Shown here: in pieces, positions 46,921 to 64,000 of the stretch
Layout: every line of letters starts with the position of its first letter
How positions within the stretch are numbered: position 1 is the stretch's first letter
From: Shinisaurus crocodilurus
Lineage: Eukaryota; Chordata; Lepidosauria; Squamata; Shinisauridae
NCBI GenBank assembly: GCA_021292165.1
Contig: CM037880.1
Location: 27,116,232 to 27,180,231 of the forward strand
Direction: 5' to 3'
DNA: 64,000 nt
Position numbers and translations under genes: made by a program
The notes under the pieces: model-generated
Told to the model about the DNA's origin: nothing
The model's database searches: none
The model's input: only the letters and a program-made list of their open reading frames with translations

Positions 46921-49150
46921 AGACCTTCTGGCTAGATGGACATTTGCCATGTGTCTACGGTATTTTTATGGTCCAAAATCATGATTTTCCATCCAAAATT
47001 CATATACCAAAAGCAATATAATCAGACTTCAGAGTAAGATACAAATTTCAGCTGCTATATCTGGATCCCCTAGACTATGTTTTCCCATTTTAACAGAGAA
47101 ATCTTACTGTAGATATATGGTTTTTAATATCCAACTTCTGAAACTATATTGGTTTGGGCTTCAAAGTGGATTCCAATTGAAAAACTCACTTTGGTGCTAT
47201 ATAGCTCTATTCTGTGTTATGAATTCCACTTCTAACTCAAACTCTGGGACTTGCCCTTTGTAAACAAGGTGCTCTCTGCTTAAATAATTTCCCCGTCTCC
47301 TTTTTTTTTTTTTTTTTTGCAAGTCTGCAGGCCTTCTGTTTAGTGCATCGCCTTTCAGCACAGCAAGAGGTCTGTTTGTGTGGGTGAAATAAGAGATTTG
47401 TCCGGACAGCCAGAGTTCACTTTCTGCTAAAGATGGGAACATTATAGGTTCATAAATTGTTTCCTACATACTGAATTGGTCTAGCTGTAGACTGGCTTTT
47501 TTTGGTTGTTGTTTTTTGGGTAGATCGTTTTAAAATTCTTGTCGATAATTCTTTCGTTTCCACCCCAGACCCATTGCAAATCCAGACCACAGCCTGTCTC
47601 CATCAAACTGAGAGTGGGAGAGACTATTTCTCCCTAGTGATCATAAAAGGAGTTTGAACTTAAGATGGAGGACACTGCTGAATACAGAGCTAGAGTCATT
47701 TCCTGGCAGAGGTTTTTTTGAGTGTCAGCCACACTGATTTAGTGTGTCCAAAACCTGCAGTTCGCACAGGAAATGAGATATCTAAGGTGGGATAAGGCCA
47801 TCCTCAGACCCATTGTGGGCCATATCAGAATGATAGAGCAATCTGATAGCATACACTCCAGACATTTAACTGTTACTGGTAAGTCACTGGCTGTGTTTGC
47901 ACATTACGGTAAGCCACCCTGTGCCTAAACTATGCAGTGTGGGTTGGTAGGCCCGACAGACGAGTGGGCTTACCGTGGCTTGTTCTCCCCCTCCTTCCCC
48001 CTTAGTCTTCCAGCCCATATTCCAGTGTCCTTCTCAGCAGAACCTGTGTCTCCTTCTCTTAGCCCCCTTCCTGCTCTGATCATGACCCCTTTTCATTTGC
48101 CACCTTTTTTAAAAAAAATATTTTTAAGTGCCTTGGGAGTATGCAAATGGGGTTTTCTTTTCTTTTTTCAATTACATTTTCAGCCTCAGAAAATTGCACA
48201 AATGTCTTCGTTGTTGCTGTTGTTGTTGTTATTCAACTTTCACAAGCGCGCAAGTGCTGTCCGATATATGTAGCCTTGCCTTGTCAATGTCCTTCTAAGT
48301 TTCAGCTGTCAAAGGGAGCAAAGTGCAGTAGGTAACATACAAGGAAATTGAAAAGGCGAGACTGCATAGAATAGGCCAGTGTTCTCCAACCTTGGGTCCC
48401 CAGATGTTTTTGGCCTACAACTCCCAGCATGCCCCAGCCAGCGTAGCTGGAGAAAAACATGTTTGTGAGAACTCACCAATGTGGCTCCATATTCGGACAT
48501 GGATCAGGGTCAAAACAGACACTACTTTAATTACTTTGGGGGGGGGGCAGGCCCCTTGCTAGAGTTCTGATCACTGCACCTTCTGTAGGGTAAAAAATGA
48601 AGAGAGAGAAAAGACATCGCTTCTAGGCAAAGTGATGTCTGTTTGGGGTTTCAGTGAAAGGGCAGGGAGTGCTTGATCTGGCCTGTACTGTAGAGATCCC
48701 GTCACGACAGTCAGGATCAAGACTAAATTGCAAAACATGGATCAGTTAGTCTTGAAGACTATGGACACATGAAGCTTCCTTCCACCGAGTCACACCACTG
48801 AGAGAAACGGAGTGCGAACACTTCATTACTGTGGCAGTGGGAGTCATTGCTCTTCATTTCCCAAACTCATCGTGTTTTTTGTTGTTGGATCCACTCTATG
48901 TTCATTGTCCAAGGAAAAATGGTCTCATGTTTCTTCCATCAAAGAGTGGTGTGTCCACATGTTAACTGTATACTCTCAATGAGTTCATGCAGCCTGTGGG
49001 CTCACCCCATACCAGCCTAACACTCTCAGAAGGAAGCATCCAACACAGGAGGCAGCTGCTGGAGGCAGCTTCAGGTATAGAGCTGGGCTGTGGGGGACTG
49101 ATGTCTGTCTTCTGTAGGTTGTGGAAGACTGACTTGCCCAAAGGCAACCC
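46921..49150. other. intergenic, no gene seen
   Basis: Contains a poly-T tract (47299-47318), an ACCATGG-type repeat trace (47890-47990), hAT MITE half C and no coding signal. Confidence 0.4.
48377..48450. mobile_element. palindromic hAT MITE (copy C), half element
   Basis: Only one arm is present: CAGTGTTCTCCAACCTTGGG through GCCCCAGCCAGCGTAGCTGG. The other end is lost, so no target duplication is visible. Confidence 0.75.
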
Positions 49151-49159
49151 AGCGAGATC

Positions 49160-50219
49160 CAGGGATCCCCAACACAGCACCTGCAGGTGCCGTGGTCCCT
49201 GCAGGCAATTTCAATGGCACCCACAAAGGGGTCCCCAATGTGCTGTCTGTGGGCACCTGAATTGTTTTATTTTTTCCTGCTTTTTTAATATGCGTACATG
49301 GATTTGTATGAAATGCATACAACTTTCTGGTAATTGTACATCTAGGCTTTAACAAAAGTGGATGAAATATCCAAATAAGTATCTATTTGAAGTTGGCACC
49401 TATTCATATACAATAAAACCTTGGATTCCAAGCATAATTCGTTCCGGAAACGTGCTTGTAATCCAAAGCACTTGTATATCAAAGCGAAATTCCCCATAAG
49501 AAATTTGTACACATTTTTAATTTAAGCTGCAATAAAGAATGATAGTGTAAAGTCTTCATTTTTCTTGGCCGTACTACAGTACTTGTATTGCAAGACGTCT
49601 CTCGTTTATCAAGTTAAAATTTTAAAAATGTGCTTGTCTTGCAAAACACTTGCAGACCAAGTTACTTGCAATCCAAGGTTTTACTGTATCAGAAGTGTTG
49701 TAAAGTCTTCAATCCATTGCATTATAGGAGGTGGGTGTTTATCCTTCCAGTTTTGTAACATTGATCTTTTAGCTATCAAAAGGGTGCAGAGAATCCATTT
49801 CCCCTTCCATTTGTTAATTTCCATGAAGTGGGTAAATAAATTAAAAGAGTGTGTACATCAGTGAATATTAAAGACTGCTCCAGTACAAAATTTATCTGTA
49901 TAACAACCTCCTCCCGAAAAGAAGCAACTACTGGACATTGCCAAGACATACCAATATGTTGAAGAGAAGCATTAGCTGCCTTGCACCACCAGCAATTAGC
50001 TGAATTGGACGATGCCTTATTAAAGAGATGTTGCAGTGTCCAGTAGCCATGAAACAAAAGGGTTTTTTGCTGAACAAGATGCAGCCTAAGATCTATAGAT
50101 GTGACTGGTAGATAGCAAGGTGATGATCCACTGATTATGCATTTTGTGGTGGTGGTGCCCACAGCAGTTTCTCAAATTCCCAAATGTTCCCACATGTCCG
50201 AAAAGGTTGGAGACTCCTG
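49160..50219. mobile_element. hAT-like element containing an L1 ORF2 fragment (copy B)
   Basis: The ends read CAGGGATCCCCAAC and, inverted, CAGGAGTCTCCAACC. The minus-strand frame 49776-50162 has L1 ORF2 C-terminal features (CWWCKAANASLQHIGMSWQC; FTDVHTLLIYL). A Tigger-like MITE (49411-49686) is inserted. A target duplication was not found for this copy. Confidence 0.55.
49411..49686. mobile_element. Tigger/mariner-like MITE (copy 4), in hAT-like element
   Basis: Ends CAATAAAACCTTGGATT and, inverted, CAGTAAAACCTTGGATT, with TA flanks. It is longer by about 26 bp, with extra sequence in the interior. Confidence 0.8.
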
Positions 50220-50274
50220 AGCTAGTCCACCCCCCTGCACAGTGCAGGTTCTGCAATGCAGGGTGCAGCTACAG

Positions 50275-50393
50275 CAGTGTTCTCCAACCTTGGGTCCCCA
50301 GATGTTTTTGGCCTACAATTCCCAGCATACGGCTGGGGTATGCTGGGAGTTGTAGGCCAAAAACATCTGGGGACCCAAGGTTGGAGAACACTG
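50275..50393. mobile_element. palindromic hAT MITE (copy D)
   Basis: 119-bp near-perfect palindrome flanked by exact duplications AGCTACAG. It is inserted in the antisense CR1 end. Confidence 0.9.
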
Positions 50394-50820
50394 AGCTACA
50401 GCATCCCTGACCCTGACAGATGGCTGTCCAGCCTCTGCTTAAATACTTCCAGCAAAGGAGAGCCCACCGCCTCCTGAGGCAATCTGTTCCACTGCCAAAC
50501 AGCTCTACAGTTAGGAAGTTTCTCCTAATATTTAGCTAAAATCTGCTCCAGGCATTTTCTGCCCTTAGTCCTACCCTATGGTTCAATGGGGGACATGTCT
50601 CCTCCATCTTCTGCATAGCACACTTAATTCAGATATATGAAGGCCACTATTATTTCTCCCCTTAATTTCTCTTCTCCAGCCTAATCACCCACCCATCACA
50701 TGACTTGTTGTCCCACTCCCACACCATCCTGGCTGCTGTTCTCTGGACGTGCTCCAGTTTGTTGAAGTCCTTTTTCATGTGGCACCCAGAACTGCACCCG
50801 GTACTTCATATACTGTATGG
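50394..50820 (-). mobile_element. CR1 LINE 3' region, antisense
   Basis: The reverse complement matches the amniote CR1 3' region, including the blocks for 'GGCTGTCCAGCCTCTGCTTA' and 'TGCTCCAG' seen here on the plus strand. A palindromic hAT MITE (50275-50393) is inserted at its 3' side, duplicating AGCTACAG. Confidence 0.75.
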
Positions 50821-50999
50821 CCTGCCTAACAGAGAGTAGAGTAGAACTGTTACTTCTTGTGACCTGGACACTATGGTTTTGCTAATGCAGCCTAAGGCAG
50901 CATTATGGCGCGGCTCCATCCTGCTTTGCAGAACCACTAGATGCCCTTCTTTCAATACAACCACCTTAAGAGGTGCATTTGGTGGTGACATGAGAGGCC

Positions 51000-51300
51000 T
51001 TCTCAATGGCAGCTTCCAGGCTGTGGAGCTCCCTGCCGAAGGAGGCGAGGTTGGCTCCTCCTCTGCTGTGCTTCTGTAGGCAGGCAAAAATCTTTTAATT
51101 CAAACAGGCCTTTGGCATCTGAATGGCTCCGTTGGATTGGATGCTTGTCTTAATTCTGTTATTGTTGTGTTTTTAATTGTGTTTTAATGCATTTGTTTTA
51201 TTATTGTTTTAATCAAGTCTTGTTTATGATTGTAAGCTGCCTTGCGTGCCATTTGTTTGGTAGGAAAAGGCATGGTACAAATCAAATCAGTCAATAAATA
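51000..51300 (+). repeat. LINE-like repeat with 3' tail
   Basis: Contains GGAGCTCCCTGCCGAAGGAG, the T-rich block near 51170, and ATTGTAAGCTGCCTTGCGTG, then a (AATA)-type end. Likely a LINE 3' region. Confidence 0.5.
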
Positions 51301-51304
51301 CAGT

Positions 51305-51775
51305 TAGGGCACAATCCAATAAAGATGCCCATAAACCTCTGAACTTGGGAGGATTACGGGCATCCTATGGAGGGTGGGAGGAGCATGGAAGTGCTCCTCC
51401 TGCCCTGCAAAGCAGATGGCCATTTTCAGCTGCCAAAGTGTGCCGCTTTGGAGCTAGAGGGAAGGAGCCTGCTGGGGCTCCTTGGTGGTGTCAAGTATCT
51501 TGATACTGTTCTCTCCATGCCGGCTGAGAGGGTGTGTGTGTGTGTGTGTGTGTAGGGGATCCAATCATGGATTTCCCGCTACGAGGTCGGAGAGAATTTC
51601 CAACCTCATAGCTGGGGATCCAAGCAATCCTATGGCTGTCTAGATCAGTGTTCTCCAACCTTGGTAGCTGGCTGGGGCGTGTTGGGAGTTGTAGACCAAA
51701 AACATCTGGGGACCCAAGGTTGGAGAACGCTGGTCTAGATGCTGTCTAGTGGCCATAGGATTGCTCTGTTAGAGA
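51305..51775. repeat. dispersed repeat shared with 21795-22235 (copy 2)
   Basis: Contains GGAGGATTACGGGCATCCTA and ends GGCCATAGGATTGCTCTGTT. A (GT)n tract (51532-51553) and hAT MITE copy E (51656-51732) interrupt it. The MITE splits a TCTAGATGCTGTCTAG-type sequence. Confidence 0.6.
51656..51732. mobile_element. palindromic hAT MITE (copy E), internally deleted
   Basis: The 77-bp element keeps both ends and is flanked by exact duplications GTCTAGAT. It is inserted in a larger dispersed repeat (51305-51775). Confidence 0.9.
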
Positions 51776-51841
51776 TTCTATTGTATTAATCGATATACAA
51801 GTATGTATATACCGGTACATACAAAAATACAATCCATAGCC

Positions 51842-51869
51842 TATATATATATATATATATATATATACA
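51842..51869. repeat. (TA)n microsatellite
   Basis: Pure TA run of 14 units. Confidence 0.9.
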
Positions 51870-53300
51870 AGATTTATATACCACTCCATATTCCAGCATG
51901 GAGATTTCAGCGTGGTGAACAATTAAAGATAAAACAAGTAAAAGAATAAAACAATGCTAAAAATACCAGCAATAAAACCGTTATCAATAAAACCGTGGCT
52001 GGTTAGGAAGGTTGGGCCAGATCTTATTGTGGGGGCACACAACCAGTTCCTTACACTTTTCTATACCTTTTGGCTATTATTGACATAGAGCTGCCCCACT
52101 TGACAATGTCCTGTGCCCAAATGAAGCTTTGGGATGGATGTGATTAAACACTCATTAAACATATAGGACACTCTCCAGATTGTGTCAGTCCATGATCTGA
52201 GATTGCCAAAGCTTACAGTGGGGTGCTCACACTCAGTTCCTTATTCTTTTCTACATAGTCTGGCTATTATTGGCTTGGGGGTTGCTTTTTGTAATAGGGA
52301 GTCTTTCCCAAATTCAGTTCTCTCCAGAAAGTAATTATTATTCAACTGGTATTCTTTTCTTCTTTTTTTGTTGAAAACGGCTAAAACACAGCTAAAATCG
52401 AGACTCCCAAGTTCCAGTTTGGCCACATGCCCCGAAACAGGCAGCACTGCAGTCTGTTTCTTTGAGGCCTGGTAGGTGAGCTTGGAGTAAAGCTTCTAGC
52501 AATAATATGAACAAAGAGAACTGTGGTTTCACAAAATCCAGAAGGCCCAAGTGGTGCCTGGAGCCATCGTGCAAGAGCACAATGGGGGAGTGAACCGTGG
52601 GGCAATGAACCGGTGTGGCTAGTCAGTGCCACCAGCCTTTTTAATCTCTGGCCCCAGAAATAGCTGAGAAGGGTGTCTGCCAGGGCTGGAGAAATCTGCC
52701 CCCACCCCCAAGAGAAGAATTGTCTTGAAAATATCTTGAAAATAAAGGGAAGCCATGATGCCCGAGTGGTGTAACTCATGTGTCTGAGAGGACAATTAAG
52801 CCTGTTCACTTAACATTGAGGCCTAGCAATTTTGAGGTAAAAGGAAGTGCTAAAGCTAGAACTAACCGTTGCACAGGATACCAAACCATGTTCATATTGC
52901 CCAGATAACACATCTGTTAAGAGCCTGGCCCTTAACGGCTCCCATCTCCTGGCACTTGAGTGGGCTTGAGTGAAGATGGAAAGCCCTCAATGCAGCATGT
53001 TAACCGGAAAGGTTTCTTTGTTCTTTGTTAATGGAATAAATTCATTATCCACTCTGGTGGTAGTGGTTGCTAGCAGCCTCAATGGGAAGGAAAAGTCATT
53101 CGAAACAAAAATGGTTTTAGTATCTGCCTAAACAAAAGGAAATGATAAACATTCTTTTCAAATTACAAACTGAATCTGAGATCATTGTTTAGAAGATATA
53201 TTTTTCTAGTTTAATTTCTACAACTAGTGACATTTTAGCGCATAAATATATAGGAAATTCAAACAGCAGCCAGGTTCTTCCATCAGACCCCCCTGCTCTT
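51870..53300. other. intergenic, no gene seen
   Basis: Two related stretches about 190 bp apart (near 52035 and 52225) share CAGTTCCTTA-CTTTTCTA-TGGCTATTATTG. Nothing else is recognised. Confidence 0.4.
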
Positions 53301-53303
53301 GGG

Positions 53304-53504
53304 TTACCACCTTTTCCCGACTTCTCTTCTCATTTGTGAAAGCTTAGAAAGATCATTTGGGTAAGAAATATTTGATTTCATAAGGGAAGCGAACAGCTCG
53401 GATACTCTTAGCAATCTTTGGAATGTTTTATGCTTCTCGTCCCTTAATACCTGGATTTTTCCTATGCTCTCACTCTGCATCATGTTATCCTGTAAATAGT
53501 TCAA
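53304..53504 (-). other. unrecognised 66-codon frame, possibly a gene fragment
   Basis: The minus-strand frame has GKIQVLRDEKHKTFQRLLRV and SELFASLMKS. An acceptor-like CACACCTTAG precedes it, near 53528. It does not look like simple sequence, but I cannot assign it. It may be a relic of an unknown repeat or an exon. Confidence 0.25.
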
Positions 53505-53588
53505 TTTTTGAAGAAGTAAACTAAGGTGTGTGTTTTTAAATAGAGATCTTCTCTCAAATTAGTTTGACTCAGGCAAATAAGTATAAGG

Positions 53589-54200
53589 TGTGAGAGTTTG
53601 ACTGGGAATCAAAGCCTACCCAGCAAGAGACTCCCAGTACCACAGACGGAAAGAGGAGAGAGTAGTTTGTAAAGATTAAAGAGTTTATTTTTTAGGACCC
53701 AAATACATGGGATTAAGGCAAGCAATGCAGGCATCTCTTACGCAGAAGAGATGATTCTGTCTCATTACATCATTGGAGGCAAAGTTGTCCAGACAAGTGA
53801 AGACCCCAAGTCCAAGACCCAAGCAGGTCTCAAGTTCTAAGTACAAGTGAGAAGTGAAGTGTGCCCAGTCAACAAGTGTCCATCTTTATAGGAAGAAACC
53901 CTGTACCTATACATAGGATATTACTCACCAATTGTGCAACACTTATATAACCTGTTGTACATAACATGTTGTCTCCAAACTGTCCCTGTACCTATACATA
54001 GGATATTACTCACCAATTGTGCAACACTTATATAACCTGTTGTACATAACATGTTGTCTCCAAACTGTCCCATGATTCTGACTCATAGACCCCTTGGGAC
54101 CACATCAGGAGATATTCTCCATATCAGGAGACTTTGTGCACACCACCCTCTTTCTGCACACCATACCAAAAACCTAACATCAGGTAGGGATAATAGACAT
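53589..54200 (-). repeat. solo LTR of an endogenous retrovirus-type element (antisense)
   Basis: Read on the minus strand, this has LTR architecture: an upstream region with a direct repeat, a TATAAA at 53890-53885, an AATAAA at 53699-53694, and an end in CTCTCACA. No internal coding region flanks it. The 5' edge is uncertain and could lie anywhere from 54150 to 54260. A DNA-transposon origin is less likely given the TATA/poly(A) spacing. Confidence 0.55.
53901..54070. repeat. perfect 85-bp tandem duplication
   Basis: Two identical 85-bp copies (53901-53985 and 53986-54070) lie in the presumed U3 of the antisense LTR, just upstream of its TATA box. Retroviral U3 enhancers often carry such duplications. 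Confidence 0.9.
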
Positions 54201-54279
54201 CCCAAAGTCAGTGTGAGAGGGGTAAGGGTTAGAGAAAGAGAAACCCCCAACCTTACGTAAGCGCACCCATAGCTCCAAA

Positions 54280-55640
54280 AAGGAGGGCAAGCTTTGACTT
54301 TAAATTTTTATTAAAGATAAAAACAAACAACCAAACACTACAAAAACAATATAATTAACAGAAACTACAATCTAAAATGGACTTCTGACTTTCCCTACAA
54401 CAAATATAAGAACCAAGACTTTCTCTTACTCCATTATTACAAAAAGAATTCACTTTTTTCTACTGTCCGAAATTATTCTTCTTATTCATCCAATCCACAA
54501 ATAAACAAATCATTTCTTATTTATCAGTCCCACAAATACACAGATCATTTTTTCTGATTTCCACAAAAGATCTATTAGAGGTTTCTGCTCAGCCATCATC
54601 ATAAATGTTAACTTTTCTCTAAAATAGTGATGAAAGCTTAGTCATCTCTGCAGCCCCACATCTTCACAGACTGTTCTTCCATTATAAACAATATTGGGCA
54701 TTTTCACTCAAATACATTAATAGAATTCCATGGCTACTTTCCAACTGAATGTCCATTAGTCACAAAAGAAAAGACTGTAATTTCAATCAAAATACAATCT
54801 AGCTTCTTATTATTCAGATTTCCCACAGGCACCTGAAGTGCATTTATACATTTTTGCCAATTTCCCCAGAAACATATATCAAACAATACATTATCTTATA
54901 AACATTCTCTATAAAACTGGAGCTTAATATAAATTCAAGCCTTCTAACCAAATACTTATGCATTTTAAAGCATTTTTACTACTTTAAGCCTTTCAATTCC
55001 TCTTGTTAAAGTCTTTCACTTGCTCTTCATCTGTCAAAAACAATCTTTTTCTGTTTCAGCTTTAGAATAATGGGGGCAAACTCTTCTCTTGCAAATCCCA
55101 GATTGCATCTCCTTCAAAACAGTCATATCCATGTCATCCAGCTCTATTCCAGGGGGGAAAAAATTGCTGCAGGATTTGATCTATTGTTTTCTTTCTAAGA
55201 CAGTGCTCTCCAACCTTGGGTCCCCAGATGTTGCTGGCCTACAGCTCCCAGCATACCCAGCCAGCATGGTTAATAGGAAGGGATTCTGGGAGCTGTAGTA
55301 CAGCAACATCTGGGGACCCAAGGTTGGAGAGCCCTGTTCTAAGATATGCAGAATTTATTCTGTGAACCTTGTCCTATTTGATTTCCTCTCAGTCCAAAAG
55401 GTTTCCCATATCAAACTCTCTAGTTGACGCTTCAGCTTCTTCCTTTATAATTTCAACCTTCTCATTAATTTGTTCTACCTCTCCAGATGTTTGCTTAATA
55501 AAACTGTCCAACTTCTTATCTTCTTCCATCCTTTCCACATTTATGTTTAGTTTAACAAGCCTCTCCTCCATTCTTTTCTCAAAAAATCCATTTTGTTTCC
55601 AAAATCTTCAAATAGTTTCAGAAGCTTTAAAAATTTAAAG
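54280..55640 (-). mobile_element. L1-related antisense sequence with coiled-coil fragment
   Basis: A-rich 3' UTR-like sequence lies at 54290-54350 on the minus strand. A coiled-coil frame (55389-55571; KLDSFIKQTSGEVEQINEKV) and the fragment EEFAPIILKLKQKKIVFD near 55050-55110 suggest L1 ORF1-type origin. ORF2 is missing. Low certainty on family. Confidence 0.45.
55201..55336. mobile_element. palindromic hAT MITE (copy F)
   Basis: Ends CAGTGCTCTCCAACC and, inverted, CAGGGCTCTCCAACC. Exact duplications TTCTAAGA flank it. It is inserted in an L1-related antisense stretch. Confidence 0.9.
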
Positions 55641-56092
55641 TAAAAAAAGAGGGCAAGCTTGAGGCCGTATGAGGGGAGCAGTGTGACAATTTTCAAGTCC
55701 TCTTCTGAAGCACGATAATGAAGATGCTTCACACCATTAGGTGAGCAAGTAAGAGGCACAGCAGCCCATTCCAGAGCAGGAGTGAAACGAAGCCTTTCAG
55801 CAAGCACACATTTCTGCTTATGCCCATCGCATTTACAACAGATCCAGGCTAATCCCACTTGCTCAGAGCAGGGTCAAGGAGGGAAGTGAAGGACAAGCAG
55901 CCAAATGGACCAGCAGGATTCAGAAGAGCCAGATAAAAGCAACCAAAAGAGACACTTCCAGGCACAGGGGCCACACCTTCAGGAGAAGCTGCTGACTAGC
56001 CTCCCAACAGCCTCTTCCTGCTTCCTTTCAAATGGATGGTGGGAGGCTGTAGCAAAAGACAGCTGGCTGCCCAGAGCTCCAGGCACCCTCAG

Positions 56093-63915
<7,823 letters not shown>

Positions 63916-64000
63916 CTACAAAGAGGGCAAAATAGTTGGGATGAGATTTTGGGCTTGAAAGGCATTCTACATTTTAGTTGCTTGAGTGGAATCAATCTTT

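Overview
This window is vertebrate nuclear DNA, most likely from a squamate reptile (lizard or snake). The clues are a tRNA-headed SINE with the layout of Sauria SINEs, CR1 and L2-like LINEs, a full-length L1, a dense population of hAT, Tigger-like and other MITEs, and a SCAN/KRAB-linker type zinc-finger gene. No species can be fixed from sequence alone. About 5% is coding and the rest is intron, intergenic DNA and transposons.

Two host genes are visible, both on the minus strand. The first is RAB18 (stop at 9684, start codon at 23974), complete in seven coding exons with canonical GT/AG junctions. They join into a 205-residue Rab GTPase, with a CpG-rich promoter at about 23740-24230. The second is a KRAB C2H2 zinc-finger gene (56872-63915). 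Two small exons and a zinc-finger exon are present; its 5' exons lie beyond the right edge. The zinc-finger exon reads through 25 canonical fingers plus one degenerate one, then meets a frameshift. Several more fingers downstream are decayed, so the gene has lost its C-terminal array.

Mobile DNA dominates. A full-length L1 with a 15-bp target duplication and intact ORF1 and ORF2 lies at 26448-31975. A 5'-truncated, multiply broken Ty3/gypsy element sits in the KRAB-to-finger intron (60650-63432). An antisense solo LTR at about 53589-54200 carries a perfect 85-bp U3-type duplication. An antisense L2-like LINE spans 40296-42360, and CR1 and L2/CR1 3' ends are scattered throughout. Three SINE copies combine a 5S-rRNA-derived head with a CR1-type tail.

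The strongest structural signals are hAT DNA transposons. At least seven insertions have perfect 8-bp target duplications with a central TA, the signature of Buster-type hATs. One of them is a perfect, spacer-free 136-bp palindrome (15851-15986). A second hAT group of about 0.9 kb carries many GAGTC/GACTC subterminal motifs. One copy sits exactly inside a tRNA SINE and keeps the end of a transposase gene. A third repeat seems to carry an L1 ORF2 fragment between hAT-like ends. Separately, 7337-7494 holds a perfect 77-bp inverted repeat with a 4-nt loop that looks like no transposon.
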